The notes beneath the pieces are model-generated. The model was given only the letters and a program-made list of their open reading frames with translations, was not told where the DNA came from and did not search any database. 12,358 nt of DNA, from the NCBI GenBank assembly GCA_016182705.1, contig JACPGA010000226.1, positions 1,792-14,149 of the forward strand, given 5' to 3'. Made by a program: the position numbers and the translations under genes. This document shows, one piece after another, positions 6,524-12,358 of this stretch; positions within the stretch are counted from its first letter, which is position 1, and the number at the start of each line of letters is the position of its first letter. The stretch is from Deltaproteobacteria bacterium. Its GTDB lineage: Bacteria; Desulfobacterota; GWC2-55-46.

Positions 6524-7090
6524 TCACTGCCTGGGGACCGAGTGGCATTTGAAACAGTTCCTTGTGGGAAAAGCGACCTTGTCGTGGCACCTGCCGCAGA
6601 ACTGGCCGTTCCAGATCCCGGCCATTGTTATCGGGGTGGCGCCAGCTTTCTTCTTGAAAATTTTAGGATGGCATACAGAGCACTTGAGCCACTCGGTATG
6701 CGCGGTATGCGGGAAGATGACGTCCGGCATGAACTTCATTTTGGACTTTATGAGGACGTCCCCGCTGAATGTCTGGCTGTCTTCAGGGCTGAGCCTGGGA
6801 GGCTTGCCGCTTATCGAGTCCCTCGGAGCTATTATGCCGTCCCTTATCGCCTTACCCCAGTCCACGAATCCGTAGCTGTCGACAGGGAGCTGCTGAAGGG
6901 AGACGACATCGGGGCTCGGGTCGATTATCCCGTACCTGTTCCTCTTGAACTCGCCGGGCGCCCTGTTATACTCATAATCCGGCCAGTCTGCGGGAGCAGG
7001 GTCCATCGCGGCTGAACATTCAGTCGCGGCCAAGGCTGTAAGCAGCGCTATACCGGCTATAAGGAAAGTTTTCAGTCTTGGCGTCAGCAT
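6524..7090 (-). CDS. Secreted triheme c7-type cytochrome (nanowire-type triheme domain)
   Basis: A 188-residue protein with an N-terminal signal sequence (hydrophobic run about 8-22, likely cleaved near SAA at 26-28) and a C-terminal triheme domain. Three CXXCH motifs are present: residues 137-141 (CSVCH), 165-169 (CGRCH) and 179-183 (CFKCH). The preceding FPHTAH (126-131) supplies the extra histidines used as axial ligands, and the conserved HTEWLKC and CHDKVAFP context matches the 'c(7)-type triheme' family found repeated in large Geobacter-type cytochromes. The region between (about 30-115) is unassigned. It should carry electrons in the periplasm or beyond. It is first in an operon with the free-standing autoinducer domain and luxR. 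Start 7090 lacks a strong SD; GTG 7096 is an alternative giving two more residues. Confidence 0.85.
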   Translation of the reverse strand: MLTPRLKTFLIAGIALLTALAATECSAAMDPAPADWPDYEYNRAPGEFKRNRYGIIDPSPDVVSLQQLPVDSYGFVDWGKAIRDGIIAPRDSISGKPPRLSPEDSQTFSGDVLIKSKMKFMPDVIFPHTAHTEWLKCSVCHPKIFKKKAGATPITMAGIWNGQFCGRCHDKVAFPTRNCFKCHSVPRQ

Positions 7091-7131
7091 TAACACAGGC
7101 GAAGTCTCTTCAGGGTAGATGTAGCCGAGGC

Positions 7132-7160
7132 ATAATAGCACAAATAGAACTGCCCCGCAA
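7132..7160 (-). promoter_or_regulatory. Extended -10 promoter for cytochrome-luxR operon
   Basis: On the minus strand TATTAT (7132-7137) is preceded by TGC, an extended -10, and by TTGCGG (7155-7160) at 17 bases, a weak -35. Transcription would start near 7125, about 35 bases before the ATG at 7090. The AT-rich stretch 7160-7230 lies just upstream and could act as an UP-type or regulator-binding region; I found no lux-box-like palindrome in it. Confidence 0.4.
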
Positions 7161-7256
7161 ACACCAAAACGGAAAACAATACACAATTTATTAAACAAAA
7201 TTTCATGAACTTACAATTTACAGGATTTAAAAGCCTGAGTCAAAAGGAAATTGGCC

Positions 7257-9137
7257 TCAGACGCGCGGTTTAGACGGACTTGCGAGACTTTCCGCGCACC
7301 AGGGACAGACCTTCCAGCCTGCCTGGCTCTCTTTGCCGCATGACAGGCAGTTCTTCAGGGAAGCGGCCCCGCAATTCGGGCACTTCGGCGCGCCTTCGGG
7401 CAGGCTCTCTGAGCACGCAGGGCACTTGCCGGCCTCGTCGCCCTTTCCGATATATATAACCCTCGTCAGCTCCTCCAGGGTGGTTATCCCGGCAGCGACC
7501 TTCTTGAGCCCGTCCATGTGCATCGGGGTCATGCCGGCGTCCACGGCGGCCCTGAAAATCTCCTGCTCGGAGCCGTCCATGCTGATAAGGCTTTTGACTT
7601 TCTGGCTGATGGTAAGCACCTCGAATATCCCCACACGGCCGGAATATCCCGTGCCTGAACAGGACTTACATCCCGCGCCTCTGTACAGCTTTCTCCCGCT
7701 CCACCTAACCCCGCCCTTTTTAAGCTCGTCTTCAGACGGGTCATAGGCCTCCTTGCATTGGGCGCATATCTTCCGTACAAGCCTCTGGGCCACTACCCCG
7801 TTCAATGCCGAGGCTATCATGTAAGGAGGTATGCCCATGTTCCGCAGGCGCACGACAGACGATACCGCGTCATTGGTGTGAAGGGTTGAAAAGACCAGGT
7901 GGCCCGTCATCGAAGCCTGATGGGCTATTACGGCGGTCTCCTCGTCCCTCATCTCTCCGACGAGTATGACATCGGGGTCCTGCCTGAGAACGCTCCTCAA
8001 GGCAAAGGAAAACGTCAGGCCTGTCTTGTCGTTCACAGCCACCTGGTTTACGTCCTTGAGCTCGTACTCGATGGGGTCTTCTATGGTGATTATGTTTATC
8101 CGCTCGCTTTTAATGCTTGAGACCATCGAGTACAAGGTCGAGGTCTTGCCGCTGCCGGTCGGGCCGGTCACAAGGACCACGCCCTGGGGACGCTCGATAA
8201 TGCTTTTCACCCTGGCAAGGTCGTCGGGAAGAAACCCGGCGTTGCCCAGGTCGAGCATGGATGACTTCGGGTCAAGAAGCCTCATTACGACAGTCTCGCC
8301 GTACTGGGTCGGCAGGGTCGAGACACGCAGGTCAACGGCCTTGTCGCCAAGCTTGACCTTGAACCTGCCGTCCTGGGAAACCCTCCTCTCGGCTATGTCC
8401 ATCCTGGCCATGAGCTTTATCCTCGATATAACCGGCCCCTGCACCCACTTGGGGAGCTTCATGGTCTCCCTCATGATCCCGTCGACTCTTACGCGAAGTT
8501 TTACCGACAGCTCCTGCGGCTCGATATGGATGTCGCTTGCCCTGTTCTCGAAGCCGTGTATGAGTATGGAATCGACCATCTTTATTATCGGAGGGGCCGA
8601 GGACTTTCTCGTGTTCTCGACTATGTCCCTGTCTGATTCAGGTTCGCGCACCAGCTCCACGAGCCTGTCCCTCTTGATGTCCCCCAGCAGGTCCTCTATC
8701 GGCTCGTTCAGGTGGTAATGGGTGTTTATGGCGGCTTCCACATCGGACAAGGTGGCGACCATGGGCAGCACTTCCATCTCGGTTGAAAACCTGACGTCGT
8801 CCATGGCGTGCAGGTTCAACGGGTCTGCCATCGCCACTTTCAGTACCCTGTGCTCCTGGATAAGCGGCATGAGCAGGTACTTCTTCGCGAGCCTCTCCGG
8901 AACAATGCCTACGGCCTCGGGGTCGACCTGCGTTTTCGAGATATCGATGAAAGGGATCCCGAGCTGAAAGGCAAGGGTCTGGGCGATGTCTATTTCGGTC
9001 GCGTACCCCTTTTGCACGATCACCGCGCCAAGCCTCTGCCCCTTGCCGTCTTTTAAAGCAAGCAGCGACTCTTTAAGCTGTGCCTCGGTTATAAGCCCGG
9101 CTTCGACAAGCAGCTCCCCGATTTTCTTTATGGCCAT
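7257..9137 (-). CDS. PilB/GspE-type ATPase with MshEN domain and C-terminal double zinc ribbon
   Basis: A 626-residue cytoplasmic hexameric ATPase that powers type IV pilus assembly or type II secretion. The N-terminal MshEN-type region (about 1-145; GELLVEAGLI...RLGAVIVQKG...) belongs to a class that can bind c-di-GMP. The core shows Walker A GPTGSGKT (325-332), the Asp box TIEDPIEY (351-358), Walker B ILVGEMRD (391-398) and the His box TGHLVFSTLHTND (411-423), plus the usual metal-binding tetracysteine C458/C461/C490/C493. Unusually, residues 572-614 add four CxxC pairs (572/575, 586/589, 597/600, 611/614), a double zinc ribbon after the normal C-terminus. No other pilus or secretion gene is in the window, so pilus versus secretion cannot be settled. 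It is last in the plsC-rnj-DUF362 run, 21 bp after the previous stop; the SD is weak (GGGA). Confidence 0.92.
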   Translation of the reverse strand: MAIKKIGELLVEAGLITEAQLKESLLALKDGKGQRLGAVIVQKGYATEIDIAQTLAFQLGIPFIDISKTQVDPEAVGIVPERLAKKYLLMPLIQEHRVLKVAMADPLNLHAMDDVRFSTEMEVLPMVATLSDVEAAINTHYHLNEPIEDLLGDIKRDRLVELVREPESDRDIVENTRKSSAPPIIKMVDSILIHGFENRASDIHIEPQELSVKLRVRVDGIMRETMKLPKWVQGPVISRIKLMARMDIAERRVSQDGRFKVKLGDKAVDLRVSTLPTQYGETVVMRLLDPKSSMLDLGNAGFLPDDLARVKSIIERPQGVVLVTGPTGSGKTSTLYSMVSSIKSERINIITIEDPIEYELKDVNQVAVNDKTGLTFSFALRSVLRQDPDVILVGEMRDEETAVIAHQASMTGHLVFSTLHTNDAVSSVVRLRNMGIPPYMIASALNGVVAQRLVRKICAQCKEAYDPSEDELKKGGVRWSGRKLYRGAGCKSCSGTGYSGRVGIFEVLTISQKVKSLISMDGSEQEIFRAAVDAGMTPMHMDGLKKVAAGITTLEELTRVIYIGKGDEAGKCPACSESLPEGAPKCPNCGAASLKNCLSCGKESQAGWKVCPWCAESLASPSKPRV

Positions 9138-9158
9138 TGGTTTATCCCACTCTATTGG

Positions 9159-10268
9159 TCAGATCTTTTTAAACACATACCTGCGCGACCCAAGCCCCCT
9201 GAGAGATGCGTAATCAAGCTGCGCCTCCCAGTCTATGTCCGGGTGCACGCCCCTGAACTTGTCTCCCCCGCTCTCGTGCCCGGTTGAAAGGGCCGTGCCC
9301 CGGAAGCCTTCCGAGCCGTTCACGAGGTCGGCGGCGGCCTGGTCAATGGCGACCGGGTCGTTTGACGCGAGCATGCCTATGTCGCCGACTATGGGCGCGT
9401 CATTGTGTCCGTAGCAGTCGCAGGCAGGGGAGACCTGGGTCACGAAGGTAAGATAGACGCACCTGCCCTCTTTCCCTTTTACGGCCCCCTCAAAGTGCTC
9501 GACCATTTTTTCCTGGAGCCTGCCCGCGCTCTCGTTCCATCTTATTTTTATGGTCCCCTGCGGGCATACGGCTATGCAGTGTCCGCACCCGATGCACGCC
9601 TCCTCGCTGATTGAAGCCGCGGCGCCGACTTCAATTGCCCCGGCCGGGCAGGCCGCCACGCAATCGCCGCAGGCCGCGCAGCCTGAAGGGTCTACTACAG
9701 GTGCTGCAGACGAGTGCTGGGCCAGCTTGCCTTCTCTGCACGCCGAACCCATGCCGATGTTCTTCAGCGCGCCGCCAAAACCCGTTAACTCATGGCATTT
9801 GAAATGCGTGAGCACGACGAGGCCGTCGGCAGAGGCTATCTCTTTAGCTATGCCGACCTCTTTGAAGTGCTTGCCGCCGATTTTTACAAGCGAGGCCGAG
9901 TCTCCCCGGAGGCCGTCGGCTATTATAAGAGGCGCGGATACGACGGCATAGTCAAAGCCGTTTTCTATGGCGGTCTTGAGGTGGTCGGGCGAGTTGCCCC
10001 GCGTGCCTACGTAGAGGGTATTGGTGTCCGTGAGAAAGGGGGAAGCGCCGGTCTCCTTTATGCTTTCGACCACACGCCTGACAAAGACCGGGCGGATGAA
10101 CGAGGCGTTGCCCTTCTCGCCGAAGTGGAGCTTCACGGCGACAAGATGGCCCTTTCTGAACCTGTCCTTTACGCCCGCCTTTTCAAGAAGCGCGCCTATT
10201 TTGTCGAAGAGGTTTTGCCTGGAGCCGGCCCGCAGGTCCGCGAACCAGACAACGCTCTTGTCATCCAT
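9159..10268 (-). CDS. DUF362 protein with two [4Fe-4S] ferredoxin motifs
   Basis: A 369-residue cytoplasmic iron-sulphur protein of the DUF362 family. The N-terminal part (about 40-175) contains the family's VKLHFGEKGN and LTHFKCHELTGFGGALKNIGM stretches. Two bacterial ferredoxin motifs follow: Cys197/200/203/207 (CAACGDCVAACP) and Cys225/228/231/235 (CIGCGHCIAVCP), each ligating one [4Fe-4S] cluster. The C-terminal part holds the family's DPVAIDQAAADLVN segment (about 315-328). No reaction is established for the family, so only a redox or electron-transfer role is inferred. The start ATG lies 13 bp after the RNase J stop with a weak SD (TGGA); the following ATPase gene is 21 bp downstream, so all three are probably one transcript. 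Confidence 0.9.
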   Translation of the reverse strand: MDDKSVVWFADLRAGSRQNLFDKIGALLEKAGVKDRFRKGHLVAVKLHFGEKGNASFIRPVFVRRVVESIKETGASPFLTDTNTLYVGTRGNSPDHLKTAIENGFDYAVVSAPLIIADGLRGDSASLVKIGGKHFKEVGIAKEIASADGLVVLTHFKCHELTGFGGALKNIGMGSACREGKLAQHSSAAPVVDPSGCAACGDCVAACPAGAIEVGAAASISEEACIGCGHCIAVCPQGTIKIRWNESAGRLQEKMVEHFEGAVKGKEGRCVYLTFVTQVSPACDCYGHNDAPIVGDIGMLASNDPVAIDQAAADLVNGSEGFRGTALSTGHESGGDKFRGVHPDIDWEAQLDYASLRGLGSRRYVFKKI

Positions 10269-10281
10269 CGGGTTTTCCAGT

Positions 10282-11946
10282 TTAAATCTCGATGATGACC
10301 GGCAGTATGACCGGCCTTCTTTCGAGGGTCTTGTTGAAAAAACGCCTGAGTGCGCGCCTTATCTCTTCTTTCACCTCGAGCTGCTCTGTCTTGACCTCGA
10401 CGTTCACGCTGCCCAGGGCCTCGACCACGATATTTTTAGCCTGGTCCAGAAGCCCCGGACTTCCTTCCTCGAGCACAAGGCCCCTGGTGATTATCTCAGG
10501 GCCGTAAACTATCTCTCCGGTTGAGTTGTTTATGGCGACGACGGCCAGCACCATGCCGCCCTCGGAAAGGTGGCTCCTGTCCTTCAGGACCATCTCGCCG
10601 ACATCTCCGACGCCCTTGCCATCGACGAACACCCTGCCGTGCTCGACTACTTCTGCCCGGCGCGCCCCGTCCTTCGTGAACTCGATCACTTGTCCGTCCT
10701 CGGCCACAAAGATATTCTCTGCCGGTATGCCTACGGTCGAGGCAAGCCTTCCATGGAGCACGAGGTGACGGTACTCGCCGTGGACAGGCATGAAGAATCT
10801 GGGCTTCACAATGTTAAGCATTATCTTGAGCTCTTCCTTGCTCGCGTGTCCGGACACATGGATCTCAGAGACCTTCTCATATATGACATCGGCCCCTCTC
10901 CTGTACAGGTGGTTCATCATGGTCGAGATAGCCTTTTCATGGCCGGGGATAAACTTCGACGACAATATGATGGTGTCGCCCTTGGTGACCTTTATCTGCT
11001 TGTGGTTGTCCATTGCCATGCGCGTCAGTGCGCTCATGGGCTCACCCTGGCTCCCTGTGGTGAGGATCACTACCCTCTGATGGGGGAGCGAGTCAAGGTC
11101 GCGAAGGTCCACGATAAGCCCGTCAGGGGCCTTCAGGTAACCCAGAGCCCTTGCTATTCTTGAGTTCGCGACCATGCTCTTGCCGTTCAACACGACCTTG
11201 CGGCCGAACTTGTCCGCGGCGTCCATGACCTGCTGTATGCGGTGGATGTTAGAGGAGAAGGCCGCCACGATTATCCTGCCTTCGCACCTCCTGAAAACAT
11301 CTTCGAGGTTTCGGCCTATCTCGCGCTCAGAGAGCGTATAGCCTTCCTTTTCGACATTCGTCGAATCAGACATAAAGAGGAGCACACCGGCCTCACCGTA
11401 CTCGGAGAACCTGGCGTAGTCCATCACTTCACCGTCCACCGGGGTCTGGTCCATCTTGAAGTCCCCTGTGTGCACGACCGTTCCTATGGCCAGCCCGCAG
11501 CCGTCCACTATGGAATGGCTGACTCTGATGAATTCGATGTCAAACGGGCCAATGGAGACCCTGTCCCTCGGGCGCACCGTCTCCAGAACCGTCGAGCGGG
11601 CAAGACCGTGCTCTTCGAGCTTCTCCTCGATGAGCCCTAAAGTGAGGGCTGTACCGTATATGGGCGCGTCTATCTCCCGCAAAATGAACGGCAGGGCCCC
11701 TGTATGGTCTTCATGGCCATGCGTTATTATGAACGCTTTTACCTTGTCCCGGTTCCTGCTCAAATATGTGACATCCGGGATCACCAGATCGATGCCCAGC
11801 ATGTAATCTTCCGGAAACATGAGGCCGCAGTCGATGACGATTATGGTATCGCCATACTCCATGGCCATCATGTTCAGGCCGATCTCACCGAGGCCCCCCA
11901 GAGGAATCATCCTCAGGGCTTCCGTTGTCCGCTCCCCTTCGCTCAT
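10282..11946 (-). CDS. rnj: Ribonuclease J
   Basis: A 554-residue metallo-beta-lactamase/beta-CASP nuclease of the RNase J family, which processes and degrades RNA as a 5'-3' exonuclease and endonuclease. Visible hallmarks are IPLGGLGEIGLNM at the start (14-26), the zinc motif HGHEDH (76-81), His144 and Asp162 as further metal ligands, beta-CASP motifs including HVSGHAS (363-369), and PVHGEYRHL (387-395). The length matches the roughly 550-residue family norm including the C-terminal dimerisation domain. The ATG overlaps the stop of the acyltransferase gene in an ATGA junction (4 bp) with GGGGAG 5 bases before the ATG, indicating translational coupling. Whether it is RNase J1- or J2-like is not decidable; the intact motif suggests an active enzyme. 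Confidence 0.95.
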   Translation of the reverse strand: MSEGERTTEALRMIPLGGLGEIGLNMMAMEYGDTIIVIDCGLMFPEDYMLGIDLVIPDVTYLSRNRDKVKAFIITHGHEDHTGALPFILREIDAPIYGTALTLGLIEEKLEEHGLARSTVLETVRPRDRVSIGPFDIEFIRVSHSIVDGCGLAIGTVVHTGDFKMDQTPVDGEVMDYARFSEYGEAGVLLFMSDSTNVEKEGYTLSEREIGRNLEDVFRRCEGRIIVAAFSSNIHRIQQVMDAADKFGRKVVLNGKSMVANSRIARALGYLKAPDGLIVDLRDLDSLPHQRVVILTTGSQGEPMSALTRMAMDNHKQIKVTKGDTIILSSKFIPGHEKAISTMMNHLYRRGADVIYEKVSEIHVSGHASKEELKIMLNIVKPRFFMPVHGEYRHLVLHGRLASTVGIPAENIFVAEDGQVIEFTKDGARRAEVVEHGRVFVDGKGVGDVGEMVLKDRSHLSEGGMVLAVVAINNSTGEIVYGPEIITRGLVLEEGSPGLLDQAKNIVVEALGSVNVEVKTEQLEVKEEIRRALRRFFNKTLERRPVILPVIIEI

Positions 11947-12358
11947 GCCAGCTCCCCTGCCGTGCCTTTAAGCATGGCTTCTACCTGCCTCTTGGTCAGG
12001 TTCCTCAATTCCTTTTCATCGAACGAGCCTATCTGTATGGGGCTTCCTATCGTGACCGTGACCCGCATGGGGTTTACGATAAAGCCCCCTCTTTTCAATA
12101 TCCCGCTGGTGCCGCTTATGGCGACCGGCACTATCGGCCTGCCACTTTTCCTGGCGAGCATGAAAGCGCCCCTCTTGAACGGCAGAAGGCTGCCTGTCTC
12201 AGAGCGCGTCCCCTCGGGGAATATGACCACTGAAGCCCCTGTGCTCATCTTTTTCGCGGCCTCTTCCATGCTCTTGACCGCTTCGGCCGGGTTCTCCCTG
12301 TCTATGGAAATGTAACCGGCAAGACGCATGGACCAGCCCACAAAAGGCACCTTGAACA
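11943..12358 (-). CDS. 1-acyl-sn-glycerol-3-phosphate acyltransferase (PlsC type), 5' end off window
   Basis: The last 137 codons of a PlsC-family acyltransferase, which makes phosphatidic acid by adding a second acyl chain to lysophosphatidic acid at the inner membrane. Visible are FKVPFVGWSMRLAGYISIDR, the block III motif FPEGTRSETG with FKRGAF after it, and block IV PIVPVAISGT. The catalytic HxxxxD block lies upstream, beyond the window edge. The GTG at 12348-12350 is an internal valine, not a start, because the reading frame and similarity continue to 12358. It ends in the 4-bp overlap with RNase J. It could be another lysophospholipid acyltransferase of the same fold. Confidence 0.9.
   Translation of the reverse strand, partial: FKVPFVGWSMRLAGYISIDRENPAEAVKSMEEAAKKMSTGASVVIFPEGTRSETGSLLPFKRGAFMLARKSGRPIVPVAISGTSGILKRGGFIVNPMRVTVTIGSPIQIGSFDEKELRNLTKRQVEAMLKGTAGELA

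Noticed and set aside
6231..7015. Two plus-strand open frames (176 and 214 codons) opposite the cytochrome and receptor-domain genes
   Set aside because: The minus-strand genes here carry haem and ligand motifs; the plus-strand frames have none and overlap each other.
7015..7040. Lipobox in the triheme cytochrome signal peptide (LAATEC)
   Set aside because: Glu precedes the Cys, where lipoproteins need Gly, Ala or Ser; ordinary signal peptidase cleavage after SAA is more likely.
7208..7223. Possible second lux box (ending TTTACAG) upstream of the cytochrome-luxR operon
   Set aside because: Only the right half resembles the site; the left half is AACTT instead of CTGTA, so there is no dyad.
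7200..7256. Intrinsic terminator after the PilB/GspE-type gene
   Set aside because: T-rich patches occur, but I could not pair a stem of more than three or four bases before them.
7966..8718. 250-codon Ser/Thr-rich plus-strand frame
   Set aside because: Antisense of the PilB/GspE ATPase core; its composition is the mirror of the real codons.
1..12358. CRISPR arrays, tRNA or rRNA genes, insertion sequences, prophage or att sites
   Set aside because: No regularly spaced repeats, tRNA-like folds, transposase or integrase motifs were seen anywhere in the window.

Overview
The window is high-GC DNA (mid-to-high 50s % by eye) with frequent ATA (Ile) and AGG (Arg) codons. It is densely coded and holds twelve credible genes, one of them cut by the right edge. 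Haem c proteins, a nanowire-type triheme cytochrome, an MshEN/PilB-type ATPase, a ferredoxin-like DUF362 protein and a 'GG-IAHDFNN' hybrid kinase suggest a respiratory diderm bacterium of the Desulfobacterota or Nitrospirota kind. This is inference from gene content; no rRNA or other taxonomic marker is present. I see no tRNA, rRNA, CRISPR array, insertion sequence or att site.

Left part (1-3640). A secreted monohaem cytochrome on the minus strand is transcribed away from a membrane-bound PAS-PAS hybrid histidine kinase with a C-terminal receiver domain. A small PilZ (c-di-GMP receptor) protein follows the kinase. A 12-bp perfect palindrome overlaps the -35 of the cytochrome promoter.

Centre (3635-7160). 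This is the most interesting section: a compact acyl-homoserine-lactone-type quorum-sensing locus. radC (minus) and a LuxI-family synthase (plus) diverge from an intergenic region holding a 16-bp palindrome, CTGTACC-AA-GGTACAG, that closely matches a lux box. The luxI gene runs into a full-length LuxR regulator on the opposite strand, and the two 3' ends overlap by 53 bp. Upstream of luxR, in the same minus-strand operon, are a free-standing autoinducer-binding domain with no DNA-binding domain (7-bp overlap with luxR) and, first in the operon, a secreted triheme c7-type cytochrome. The arrangement suggests quorum sensing tied to (extracellular) electron transfer, with the HTH-less paralogue as a signal sink or heterodimerising antagonist.

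Right part (7257-12358). An ordinary-looking minus-strand housekeeping cluster: plsC-type acyltransferase (partial), ribonuclease J, a DUF362 2x[4Fe-4S] protein, and a PilB/GspE-type ATPase with an MshEN c-di-GMP-binding-type N-terminus and an unusual extra double zinc ribbon at its C-terminus. Spacings are -4, 13 and 21 bp, so this is probably one operon. c-di-GMP is a possible common theme with the PilZ protein. There is no gene-free stretch longer than 300 bases.
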